Source: Burkholderia latens (GTDB lineage Bacteria; Pseudomonadota; Gammaproteobacteria; Burkholderiales; Burkholderiaceae). Taken from it: 32,076 nt of DNA. Below, one piece after another: positions 27,001 through 32,076 of this stretch. The notes under the pieces were generated by a model that saw only the letters and a program-made list of their open reading frames with translations, was not told where the DNA came from and did no database searches. The DNA is taken from NCBI RefSeq assembly GCF_902499045.1, contig NZ_CABVPL010000067.1, forward strand, positions 1 to 32,076, read 5' to 3'. The position numbers and the translations under genes are program-made. The first letter of the stretch is position 1, and the number at the start of each line of letters is the position of its first letter.

Positions 27001-27724
27001 GCACCATCAGCGCATGCGCGGCATCCGGCGCGAACGGCTGCGGCGGCGCAATGGTCACGCTCGCGCCCACGGCCAGCGGCGCGAGCCAGCATTCGTGCGC
27101 GGCATCGAAATTGACCGACGCGAAATGCAGCAGGCGATCATCGCCCCCGATCGGCAGCGCGGCCGCGAGCGCGTCGCAATGCGCGGCGAGCGGCCCGTGC
27201 TCGACGACGACCGCCTTCGGCGTGCCGGTCGAGCCCGACGTATAGATCATGTAGGCGGCCGCGCGCGGATGTACGGGCGCATCTTCGTCGCCGGCGAAGG
27301 CAGCGGCATCGCTTTCGTCACCTTCCGCCGACGTCACGTCGAACGCGTGTTCGAACGGCGCGCCGAGCGCCGCGCGGCCGGCCGCGTCGGCGATTCCGTG
27401 ACGCAATTGCGCATCCTGGACGATCCAGCTCAGACGCGCGGCGGGATGACGCGGATCGAGCGGCACGAACACGCCGCCCGCCTTCAGCACGGCCAGGAGC
27501 GCGACGAAGAGCTCGCACGAGCGCTCGACGCAGACGCCGACCCGCACTTCCGCGCCGACACCAGCCGCCCGCAACCGGCGGGCCAACTGCGACGCGCGCG
27601 CGTCGAGCGCGCCGCGCGACATGCGCAGGTCGTTCTGGAAAGGCGCGGCGAGCGCGGGTGCGTCGGGCGCAACGCGCGCCTGTTCGCGGATTCGGTGGTG
27701 CAACGCAGTCTGGAAACTCGTCAT
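18020..27724 (-). CDS. orbI: Ornibactin nonribosomal peptide synthetase, modules 1-3 (A-T-C-A-T-E-C-A-T)
   Basis: A 3234-residue NRPS. A1 (about 1-510, TSGSTG at 162) and T1 (Ser564) load the first residue without a starter condensation domain. C (about 630-1080, HHAITDG at 766-772), A2 (TSGSTG at 1237) and T2 (Ser1633) follow. An epimerase-type domain (about 1700-2150, HHAIVDG at 1824-1830, VTFNYLGQ) comes next, then C (about 2170-2610, HHVLLDG at 2301-2307), A3 (about 2620-3125) and T3 (Ser3172). Hand-read codes: A1 about DAEAAGGISK (hydroxyornithine type), A2 DLTKVGHVGK (Asp type), A3 DVWHVSLIDK (Ser type). With the epimerase after A2 this predicts acyl-hydroxyOrn, D-Asp, Ser. The ATG at 27724 has GAAGGA upstream; an open frame reaches 27850 but would start upstream of the OrbS-type promoter. 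AAGGA and a 9-bp gap link it to orbJ. Confidence 0.96.
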   Translation of the reverse strand: MTSFQTALHHRIREQARVAPDAPALAAPFQNDLRMSRGALDARASQLARRLRAAGVGAEVRVGVCVERSCELFVALLAVLKAGGVFVPLDPRHPAARLSWIVQDAQLRHGIADAAGRAALGAPFEHAFDVTSAEGDESDAAAFAGDEDAPVHPRAAAYMIYTSGSTGTPKAVVVEHGPLAAHCDALAAALPIGGDDRLLHFASVNFDAAHECWLAPLAVGASVTIAPPQPFAPDAAHALMVRESVNVAAFPPAYLREFAAVAARDGVPPALRVLAFGGEALPQQAFEFVRRTFPSVRLINGYGPTEAVISPMLWPVEPGETPVLAADDAYASLPIGRVIGPRVARIDRDAQRASGETGDGGELLLGGACIARGYHGRPALTAERFIPDADGEPGARVYRTGDLARLRADGAFDYLGRLDDQVQVRGVRVEPAEIAACLRTHPAVADAAVIAETGNGPTRLIACVALRAAADDAALKAHVGAQLPAAWQPHRFVRCDALPYTLNGKIDRAALRERIAAAREGEQAAGDAPRTPAEQQIAGFWQTLLGLDTTPSRDDRFFALGADSLAVMQLQAAIRAALRVNLRLDMLFADPALAELAAHVDRAERETGEPLAAIPARRAPADAAASNAPHVDRAASLAQQRFWVLAQTRDASAAYHIAAHWTIDGALDRAALQRALDHVIERHDAWRTTLVDNDDGVVMQRIHAHLPVAIATVDLRDQPTAARDAQAARIAERDAGAPFDLSRGPLLRATLVVLADDRHRLLLTAHHAITDGWSSRCAFDELSAAYCAYAQGREPALPALPIQYADYADWQRDMLAGGEGERQLDYWRGALRDVPGPLALPVDRQPGATRSLHGARMSVRLPDAVAADVRRLARDAQATVFTVLLAALDAWLSRVTGETDIVVAVPVAHRQRPETRALLGLFLNTVALRVRVAPTLPFRALVDAARTAALDAVAHQDVPFERVVDAVKPPVKRGDEWLRVKFAQQFDARHDSVLPGATAVATPGPDLAARFDFALDFTDDASGIELVAAYATDCIDDDTARAWLDSYAALVASAAHAPHCTTAALSCDASPATRQPRDGRALHVEHADIVAAFARQAAAYPHRVALADASASLTFAELDDASNRIAHALALRGATAEAPVIVCAERSVRFVVGLLGALKAGALAVLLDPAQPAARLAAAAADCGARWALVADMAAWPAGSDAQPLDVDTLAQDATVAHAAGVRVAPHPEQGAYLIYTSGSTGTPKGVVVSHGALADYVQGMLDELAFAPDASFAMVSTVAADLGHTTLFGALCAGRTLHLLPAACAFDPDLFAEEMRSRDVGVLKIVPSHLQALLDARVPADVLPRHALVTGGETLTWALVARIAALAPACRVINHYGPTEATVGAIACDTASIAAGARDAASGVPLGVPLPNARALVLDAFGACVPAGATGELYLGGPGVARGYLNRPAQTAERFVPDPFTPGARLYRTGDRVRLRADGRLAFVGRIDDQVKIRGYRVEPGEVSAAVRAAAPIAQAETLAIETDGRTRLAAFVVMRDGAAFDEAAVRAALGATLPDYMVPAQFVALARLPVTANGKVDRAALRELAVAPVAAAAGDAPRGAVETALAEVWQAVLKAPHVGRDDNFFELGGDSILVLQVIARARKRGVRFTPKQLFDSPTVAELAHVAKTDGVAAAAAAPAATAEASAPARPAAAAGALLTPAQQRFFALDVPHPGHWNQSVAFDVRGPFDADAFARAFAALLTHHDAFRQRFARGADGKWRANDAAEPYDALPFVEVAARDEADAIARFDAVQRRLDLGRGPLACACAARLPDGSTQLYLAIHHAIVDGVSWRILLDDLDAAYRAASERTPVRLSQPGLRADAWAARLARAATEPASPFAAEVAYWAGMAHGGDIVPDHPDAAATNADAAVVVQTIDAALTRAALADAHAAYRTQTIELLAAALALALTGDDGAASCRVELEGHGREALFDDADASRTIGWLTSHYPVTLPVEATARDTLCAVKDTLRAVPHKGLGFGVLAHYGDAATRAALAAVPRPRVTFNYLGQLDAPRDATLVPRFGGTGIERDPQGPLGNTLAIHAYLDTDRDGTRTLKVHWVYGAPQFERATIDAFAQRFATALRELADACASRLAHRGGGATPGDFPLAQAAGLTQAAIERAPLDWRAIDDVYPLSPMQQGILFHALFAPGHASYVNQLVATATALDADRLAAAFAASVARHDILRTSVMPDGAAPLQCVHRHARMPVEQLDWRTRGDTLERDFDAWLAADRARGFDWREPPLMRLTLIRVTDDAWRVVWTRHHVLLDGWSTARLLADVLRDYRDPDAVSPFASRPALRYRDFIEWLGTRDRDADERFWTERLARLDAPTLIAERAADRADAEMVTWRATIGADAMARVAQTARALKLTVNTLVQGAWALALQRMTHQPAVAFGATVAGRPDALADVDTVLGLFINTLPVITAPGPQQRAADWLQTLQRENAAAAEHAHTPLADIQRWARGSGGALFDTLVVFENYPVDATARDADPRALALSDVRSIEATDFALTLVIESGTELTIDYGYDTARVDARQVETWHRAFACALDALARTPDARLGALSIADEATRDALARAQDSARTWPAAQRQPLHLQFAQAVQATPDAIALELADADGNVRRATYRELDRDTTRVAAALRRRGVKPDTPVALCVERSFDMVTALVGVLKAGAAYLPVDPDYPAERIAYLLRDARPAVAITQPHLRAQVEAALGDDATTQLLTLADLLADAADTSAADTAADIVDDAQLAYLIYTSGSTGKPKGAGNSHGALANRIAWMQHAYRLTRDDVVLHKTPFGFDVSVWEFVWPLAIGAKLAIAAPGDHRDPARLAAAIHAHGVTVLHFVPSMLAAFAAYLDDFSAAAQCDSVRLIVASGEALAPELVAKVARLLPNATLVNLYGPTEAAIDVSHWTCGADDANAVAVPIGHPIANLQLHVLDAAWQPVPAGATGELYLAGAGLARGYLGRPALTAERFVPDPFVPGARMYRTGDLARRRADGALDYLGRVDTQVKLRGQRIEPGEIEALLRAAPGVHDAVVIVRDEQLIGYVARGDAGPLDRAALLDALRAQLPAYMVPSQLIELDALPVTPNGKCDRHALPAPVREAVAAAELATDTERALAAIWQRVLHVDAIGRDDDFFLLGGHSLLATQAHAQANLHWGLALPLRTLFDTRTLARCAEAIDAACAARGDTDAASAIDALLGELETQ

Positions 27725-27793
27725 GTGCGTGAAGTCCTTCGGTCCGGCCGCTTCGGCCAAGTCTCGGGGCCGCTTGGGCGGCTTCACTGGTGT

Positions 27794-27818
27794 GACGAAC
27801 GGCGCGGCCGATTTTTTA
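27794..27818 (-). promoter_or_regulatory. OrbS-type (iron-starvation ECF sigma) promoter for orbI
   Basis: On the minus strand TAAA (27818-27815) and CGTC (27797-27794) are separated by 17 bases. This matches the -35/-10 form recognised by PvdS-like sigma factors and reported for OrbS. The last 12 bases, GCGCCGTTCGTC, are identical to the divergent orbE promoter. Expected transcription starts near 27787, giving a leader of about 60 bases before the orbI ATG. Confidence 0.85.
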
Positions 27819-27866
27819 CCGTTTTGCACGCAAAGTCCCAACCGACGCATTTTTTGAAGGCACCGC

Positions 27867-27891
27867 TAAATATTTGCGCGCGCCGTTCGTC
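27867..27891 (+). promoter_or_regulatory. OrbS-type (iron-starvation ECF sigma) promoter for orbE
   Basis: TAAA at 27867-27870 and CGTC at 27888-27891 are separated by 17 bases, and the element ends in GCGCCGTTCGTC exactly as the orbI promoter does. The two elements are back to back with 48 bases between their -35 boxes. Transcription should start near 27899, about 100 bases before the chosen orbE start. This rules out the upstream in-frame start at 27874. Confidence 0.85.
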
Positions 27892-27996
27892 TATCTGATG
27901 GGAAAGCCGCAGCCGGGCCCGGCCCGCGCGCCGCTTTCGCGTCAGTTTTGCCGTTTCCGCAGGGTTTGCCTGCCCTTCCATTTACCGACGTTGCCG

Positions 27997-29742
27997 ATGA
28001 CCGCTGCCCACGAGCCTTCTTCCCCGCCGTCCCTCGACGCTTCTCCCGGCCGCCCCGCGGCCCGCCTGATCCTCGCGCTGCTGCGCGAAAGCCGCGCGTC
28101 GCTCGCGCTGGCGCTCATCGCGTGCGTGCTCAACGGCGTCGCGAGCGTGCTGCTCGTCGCGACGCTGAACCGAGCGCTCGCGACGCCCGGCGCCGCCGAC
28201 GCGGCGCTCGCGTGGCGCTTCGCGCTGTGCGCGGTGATCGCGCTCGTCACGCGGATCGTGTCGGGCACGCTGTTCGCACGGCTGTCGCAGGACACGATGG
28301 CGCGGCTGCGCGTGCATCTCGCGCGGCGCGTCGGCGCGGCCGAGCTGCGAGACATCGAACGGATCGGCGCCGCGCCGGTGCAGTCGGTGCTGACCGACGA
28401 CGCGACCAACGTGTCGATGCTGTTCTTCGCGCTGCCGAACCTCGTCATGCACGGCTCGATCGTGTTCGGCTGCCTCGGCTATCTCGCGTGGCTGTCGTGG
28501 CCCGTGTGCGCGCTCGCGCTGACCGCGATCGTCGCGGGCTCGCTCGGCTACCACACCGGCGACCGGCGCGCGATCGCGTCGCTCGAAGCGGCCGGGCAAG
28601 CGCAGGACCGCCTGTTCGGCTATCTCGGCTCGCTGTTCTCCGGCGCGAAGGAGCTGAAGCTGCACGACGCGCGCGCGCGCCAGTTCGTCGACGGCCAGCT
28701 CGGCGCCGCGATCGGCGAAGTGCGCGACCATCGGCGCCGCGCGTTCAGCGCGTATGCGGTCGGCGTCGGCTGGATCATCTTCCTGTTCTACGTGTTCCTC
28801 GGCGCGGCCGCGTTCTGGCCGCAGCTTGGCGTGCATGCGGATGCGAACACCGCGGCCGGCTACGTCGTCGTGTTCCTGTTCATGCTGGTGCCGCTCGACG
28901 GGCTGCTGAACAACCTGCCGACCGTCAATGCAGCGCGCGTGTCGCTCGGCCGGATCGAAGCCGTGATGGCCGAGTTCGGCGCGCTGCGCACGGTGCCGCC
29001 GGCAAGCGAAGCACCCGACGTGCCGCCCGCCGGAACGATCACGCTGCGCGGCGTCACGCACGCGTATTTCCACGAACGCGACGAACGGATGTTCCGGATC
29101 GGGCCGATCGACCTGACGATCCGGCCGGGCGAGCTCGTGTTCATCGTCGGCGGCAACGGCAGCGGCAAGACCACGCTCGCGAAGGTGCTGACGGGGCTCT
29201 ACGAGCCGGAGGAAGGCACGATCGAGGTCGATGGCCGCACGATCGGCTGGCGCGAGCGCGCCGCGTACCGGCAGCGCTTCAGCGCGGTGTTCAACGACTT
29301 CCATCTGTTCGATGCGTTGCTCGGCATCGTCGATCCGGACGACCCGGCGCGCGCGCAGGCCGACGCGCGCGCGAACGCGCTGGTCGCGAAGCTCGCGCTC
29401 GATCACAAGGTGAAGGTCGTCGACGGCGCGTTCTCGAACCGCGCGCTGTCGACCGGGCAGCGCAAGCGGCTCGCGCTCGTCGTCGCGTATCTGGAGGACC
29501 GGCCGTTCTACCTGTTCGACGAATGGGCGGCCGACCAGGATCCGTCGTTCAAGGCCGTGTTCTACGAGCAGCTGCTGCCCGAACTGCGCGCGCGCGGCAA
29601 GGCGGTGATCGTGATCACGCACGACGACCGCTATTTCGGTCTCGCCGACCGGCTGCTGAAACTCGACAACGGGCAGATCGTCAGCGATACGACGCCCGCG
29701 CGGTTGCGCGCGCGGGATGGCGCCGATGTGCTGAGCGCGTAA
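27997..29742 (+). CDS. orbE: Siderophore-peptide ABC exporter (PvdE-like, fused permease and ATPase)
   Basis: A 581-residue inner-membrane transporter of the cyclic-peptide/PvdE type with an N-terminal membrane domain and a C-terminal ATPase. Hydrophobic segments include LALALIACVLNGVASVLLVA, the region near SIVFGCLGYLAWL, WIIFLFYVFLGAAAF and VVVFLFMLVPL. ATPase motifs: Walker A GGNGSGKTT at residues 385-393, signature LSTGQ at 484-488, Walker B YLFDE at 505-509, and the switch His in VITHDD. PvdE-like proteins move siderophore peptides out of the cytoplasm. The ATG at 27997 was chosen because the longer frame starts inside the promoter and adds a non-conserved Arg/Pro-rich stretch. No strong ribosome-binding site is visible. 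It is divergent from orbI and convergent with orbB. Confidence 0.92.
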   Translation: MTAAHEPSSPPSLDASPGRPAARLILALLRESRASLALALIACVLNGVASVLLVATLNRALATPGAADAALAWRFALCAVIALVTRIVSGTLFARLSQDTMARLRVHLARRVGAAELRDIERIGAAPVQSVLTDDATNVSMLFFALPNLVMHGSIVFGCLGYLAWLSWPVCALALTAIVAGSLGYHTGDRRAIASLEAAGQAQDRLFGYLGSLFSGAKELKLHDARARQFVDGQLGAAIGEVRDHRRRAFSAYAVGVGWIIFLFYVFLGAAAFWPQLGVHADANTAAGYVVVFLFMLVPLDGLLNNLPTVNAARVSLGRIEAVMAEFGALRTVPPASEAPDVPPAGTITLRGVTHAYFHERDERMFRIGPIDLTIRPGELVFIVGGNGSGKTTLAKVLTGLYEPEEGTIEVDGRTIGWRERAAYRQRFSAVFNDFHLFDALLGIVDPDDPARAQADARANALVAKLALDHKVKVVDGAFSNRALSTGQRKRLALVVAYLEDRPFYLFDEWAADQDPSFKAVFYEQLLPELRARGKAVIVITHDDRYFGLADRLLKLDNGQIVSDTTPARLRARDGADVLSA

Positions 29743-29756
29743 GGTCGCGTCGTCCG

Positions 29757-29796
29757 CGGCCGCCTGCGCACTGAGAATGCGGCGCGTGGGCGGCCG
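29757..29796. terminator. Weak hairpin in the orbE-orbB convergent gap
   Basis: CGGCCGCC at 29757-29764 and GGCGGCCG at 29789-29796 form a perfect 8-bp stem with a 24-base loop, starting 14 bases after the orbE stop. No T-run follows. The remaining gap to 29973 holds no gene or other motif that I recognise. It may serve as a terminator for orbE, but the call is weak. Confidence 0.3.
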
Positions 29797-29973
29797 ATAT
29801 CCTTCAGAGGATCGGAGAGAGTCGAAAGAGCTGGAAGACGGGAAAAATACGGTTCGGCGTGCTCGCGCGACGCTACTGCGATGCCGCGCAACGACCCTCC
29901 CTGCGACACGCCGATCACCGCAACGCGGCATCGGGCCACGCCACCGCGCCCCGCCCGATGCCAACCCGATCGC

Positions 29974-31080
29974 TCAGCGCGCGGCCGGCAGCTTCAGCAT
30001 CGTATCGGTCATCACGTCGGCCAGCTTCAGCGCCGACATCGGCCCGCCGAACCCCCAGATGTTCCGCTCGATCAGCGCGATCCGGTGTTCGCGCAGCGCG
30101 GGCACGAAACGCCACACCGGCGAATCGAGTTTCGACGACAGCGGCACGTCCATCCCCGTCGCAGTGACGAACAGCACGGCGAGATCGCGCTGCGTGAGCA
30201 GATCGGCGGACGTCACGTAAAGCGTGCCTTCCCGCGTCGGCTTCTTCGGCCACGGGTTCAGCCCGAGCGCGCGCGCAAGCCCCGCCGACGTGCTGTTGCC
30301 CGTATACGCCCAGTAACGGTCGGGCAGCCCGAGATCCTGCAACACCGCGATGCGCTCGCCGCTACGGCCGGCCGCGTCGAGCCGCGACGCATTGCGGGCG
30401 ATCCCCGCGTCGAGTTGCGCTTCGACCGCTTGCGCGCGTGCGTCGCGCCCGGTCACGTGACCGATCGTCCGGAAGATCTGCCGCATCCAGTCGAGTTGCG
30501 TGACGGGCACGCCGTCTTCGGACACGTTCGGGCTGAACTGGAACAGGATCGTCGGCGCGATCCGGTCGAGCGCGGCGAAGATCGGCGCATGGCGAAAGCC
30601 GACGCCGATGATCAGATCGGGCTTCACCGCGGCGATCGCCTCGAGCCCCGGCTCCTGCCGCGAGCCGATGTCGGTCACGTGCGCGAGCCGATCGCTCTCG
30701 TAGCCGAGCCAGCCAGGGTAGAACGCGGTGTCGGCCATGCCGGCCGGTACGATGTCGAGCGCGAGCACGCTCTCCGCGAACATGAAGTCGAGCGCGACCA
30801 CGCGCTGCGCCCGCACGGGCATCGTCGCGCTCGCCTGCGACACGACGGGGTTGCCGGCAAGCGCCCGGCCCGACGGTGAAACCGCGCTGCCGTCGCCCGC
30901 ACGCGCGTTGGCGGCGGCCGCGACGGCCGGCGCGACCAGCGCCGCGCCGAGTGCGGGGAGCGCACAGAGCGCCCCGAGCACATGCCGGCGGCCGGCATGC
31001 ACGAGAGGCGTCAGCGGATCGCGTCCTGCTCGGCCAGCGCCGCGTCGTCCATCGTCAAAAGCAGAGGGCAGCTTCCACAC
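29974..31080 (-). CDS. orbB: Periplasmic ferric-ornibactin-binding protein (FhuD-like)
   Basis: A class III periplasmic binding protein that should receive the ferric siderophore from OrbA and deliver it to the OrbD permease. Family stretches are [22 protein letters not shown] (broken across residues), [20 protein letters not shown] and the C-terminal [15 protein letters not shown] signal sequence with a twin-arginine-like RRHVLG and hydrophobic core [17 protein letters not shown] is present. The start is uncertain. GTG at 31080 has GGAG about 10 bases upstream and gives 368 residues, but it overlaps orbF by 70 bp and puts 30 residues before the RR. GTG at 31002 gives 342 residues with a compact signal peptide but no ribosome-binding site. 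It is last in the orbD-orbF-orbB string. The symbol follows recalled ornibactin nomenclature. Confidence 0.87.
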   Translation of the reverse strand: MWKLPSAFDDGRRGAGRAGRDPLTPLVHAGRRHVLGALCALPALGAALVAPAVAAAANARAGDGSAVSPSGRALAGNPVVSQASATMPVRAQRVVALDFMFAESVLALDIVPAGMADTAFYPGWLGYESDRLAHVTDIGSRQEPGLEAIAAVKPDLIIGVGFRHAPIFAALDRIAPTILFQFSPNVSEDGVPVTQLDWMRQIFRTIGHVTGRDARAQAVEAQLDAGIARNASRLDAAGRSGERIAVLQDLGLPDRYWAYTGNSTSAGLARALGLNPWPKKPTREGTLYVTSADLLTQRDLAVLFVTATGMDVPLSSKLDSPVWRFVPALREHRIALIERNIWGFGGPMSALKLADVMTDTMLKLPAAR

Positions 31081-31811
31081 AGTTGCGTTTCTCCAGGAAT
31101 TTCATAGCGCAGGCAGCACACGCGGCGCGCGCGAAACGGCGTCGGCAGCAGCGGCGAGCGCGGCACGGCGTCGCGCACCGGCATGCGCAGCGGATTCGGT
31201 TCGCCATGGACGCACGACGCGCCGAACAGCCAGCTCGCATCGCGAGCGCGATCGGCTGCGCACGGCAGCGAGCGGTACGTGCCGAGCAGATAGTCGAGCA
31301 GGTTGCCCGCGTTGCTCCACAGCACGCGCGGCGTCACGCGGCCCAGCGCCGCGAGCAGATCGATCACCGCGCCGAGATGCGCGACGAGCCCCGCATAGCG
31401 CGGCGCGGGTTCGTCGCACGGTGCGCCGAGCGCGTCGCGCGCGAAATACAGCGCGGCCGGCATCCCGTCGTCGAGTGCGACGAACGTGCGCGTCGGCGCC
31501 ATGTCGAGCGGCCGGCCGAGCGTGAGCGCGGCGACCACGCCGGCGGGCGCCGCGCGGCCGAAGTAGTACTTGCTCCATTGCGACATCAGCGCGCGCGCAT
31601 GCCGCCCCGGATCGCCGCCGTAGTGGCGGACCATCGCGTCGAGCATCGCGTCGCGATGATCGGGCAGCGCGCCGACCGGCACGACGATGCGGCCCGGCGC
31701 GTGCGCGTCGTCCGGCATGCCGAGCCATACGGCGTCGAGATACCCGGCGAACGGCTCGGGCGCGAACGCCGAGAAGCGCGTCGCGCGTGCGCCGTCGAGC
31801 GCCGGCGTCAT
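31011..31811 (-). CDS. orbF: FhuF-like ferric-siderophore reductase
   Basis: A 266-residue cytoplasmic protein similar to FhuF, the [2Fe-2S] protein that reduces hydroxamate-bound iron so that it is released. The C-terminus has the cluster-binding cysteines: CC, 11 residues, then CGSC, within [10 protein letters not shown] and [11 protein letters not shown]. FhuF proteins carry the same CC-x(about 10)-CxxC pattern. Upstream, [21 protein letters not shown] and [10 protein letters not shown] are further family-type stretches. The ATG overlaps the orbD stop by 4 bp (ATGA), so translation is probably coupled. Its last 70 bp may overlap orbB, depending on the orbB start. The role fits its position between permease and binding-protein genes. 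Confidence 0.9.
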   Translation of the reverse strand: MTPALDGARATRFSAFAPEPFAGYLDAVWLGMPDDAHAPGRIVVPVGALPDHRDAMLDAMVRHYGGDPGRHARALMSQWSKYYFGRAAPAGVVAALTLGRPLDMAPTRTFVALDDGMPAALYFARDALGAPCDEPAPRYAGLVAHLGAVIDLLAALGRVTPRVLWSNAGNLLDYLLGTYRSLPCAADRARDASWLFGASCVHGEPNPLRMPVRDAVPRSPLLPTPFRARRVCCLRYEIPGETQLCGSCPLLLTMDDAALAEQDAIR

Positions 31812-32076
31812 CGTCCCGCGCGCCGCGCGCGGCGCCCCTCGACGATCAGCAGCCCGAGCAGGTATGGCGCGCCGATCAGCGCCGTCAGCACGCCGGCCGG
31901 CACCTCACGCGGCGCGACGGCCGTGCGGGCTGCGAGGTCGGCGAAGCCGAGAATCAGCGCGCCGCATGCGGCCGCGAGCCACATGCGCGTGCGGTGCCGG
32001 CGCGCGCCGAGCATCGTCGCGACGTGCGGCGCCATCAGGCCGATGAAGCCGACCGGCCCGACCGCCGCGACGGCCG
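31808..32076 (-). CDS. orbD: FecCD-family iron-siderophore ABC permease (C-terminal end; gene runs off the window)
   Basis: Only the last roughly 89 codons are visible, since the frame is open to the window edge. The residues AVAAVGPVGFIGLMAPHVA are the conserved GP-x-x-F(I/V)GL-x-x-PH motif of FecCD/FhuB permeases, which contacts the ATPase. After this come the last membrane segments (LAAACGALILGFADLAA and VLTALIGAPYLLGLLIV) and a basic tail. It should form the inner-membrane channel for ferric ornibactin with OrbB and an ATPase encoded outside the window. FhuB-type permeases are double-length; whether this one is cannot be seen. It overlaps orbF by 4 bp. The symbol follows recalled ornibactin nomenclature. 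Confidence 0.85.
   Translation of the reverse strand, partial: AVAAVGPVGFIGLMAPHVATMLGARRHRTRMWLAAACGALILGFADLAARTAVAPREVPAGVLTALIGAPYLLGLLIVEGRRARRAGR

Noticed and set aside
27725-27850. N-terminal extension of OrbI by 42 codons.
   Set aside because: It would begin upstream of the TAAA-N17-CGTC promoter, and the GAAGGA-preceded ATG at 27724 starts the adenylation domain normally.
23870-27898. Another long plus-strand frame (about 1342 codons) opposite the 5' part of orbI.
   Set aside because: Same reason: Arg/His-rich shadow translation without recognisable motifs, fully overlapped by conserved A, T and C domains.
27874-27996. N-terminal extension of OrbE by 41 codons.
   Set aside because: The first start lies within the promoter spacer, and the added residues are Pro/Arg-rich and unlike transporter N-termini.

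Overview
The window is high-GC DNA with codon use and gene content typical of a beta-proteobacterium. The gene order orbD-orbF-orbB / orbE / orbI-orbJ-orbK-pvdA-orbA-pvdF-orbL is that of the ornibactin siderophore locus of the Burkholderia cepacia complex. That assignment rests on recalled gene order, and it is supported independently by hand-read adenylation-domain codes: hydroxy-ornithine type, Asp, Ser, hydroxy-ornithine type.

Layout, left to right. Positions 1-2145 (+) are the end of a cobalamin cluster: the 3' end of a CobE/CbiG-like gene, cobO and cobB. Positions 2236-6058 are a short accessory stretch between two metabolic loci. It holds an apparently complete ParE-type toxin gene whose partner antitoxin survives only as a C-terminal tail (-), an M20-family amidohydrolase (-), an AT-rich intergenic region with repeated operator-like motifs, and an AbiEi/AbiEii-type (type IV) toxin-antitoxin pair (+). 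Positions 6289-27724 (-) are one long, tightly packed biosynthesis and uptake operon, in transcription order orbI, orbJ, orbK, pvdA, orbA, pvdF, orbL. Positions 27997-29742 (+) are orbE, a siderophore-peptide ABC exporter divergent from orbI. Positions 29974-32076 (-) are orbD (partial), orbF and orbB, for import and reductive release of the ferric siderophore.

How the genes work together. PvdA hydroxylates ornithine at N5. PvdF formylates one pool of hydroxy-ornithine, and OrbL and/or OrbK acylate another. OrbI (A-T-C-A-T-E-C-A-T) and OrbJ (C-A-T-C-T) assemble the tetrapeptide. No thioesterase is present, and the last condensation domain is the likely release point. OrbE exports the product across the inner membrane. 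OrbA takes the ferric form through the outer membrane, OrbB and OrbD (with an ATPase outside the window) carry it inward, and OrbF probably reduces the iron. The orbI-orbE gap carries two divergent promoter elements of the form TAAA-N17-CGTC, which fits control by the iron-starvation sigma factor OrbS.

No tRNA, rRNA, CRISPR array, insertion sequence or replication origin was recognised. The most distinctive items are the divergent sigma-factor promoters, the AbiE pair and its operator-like repeats, the orphan ParE, a seven-copy hexanucleotide repeat inside an NRPS condensation domain, the thioesterase-less C-T terminus of OrbJ, and hairpins on both sides of the receptor gene.
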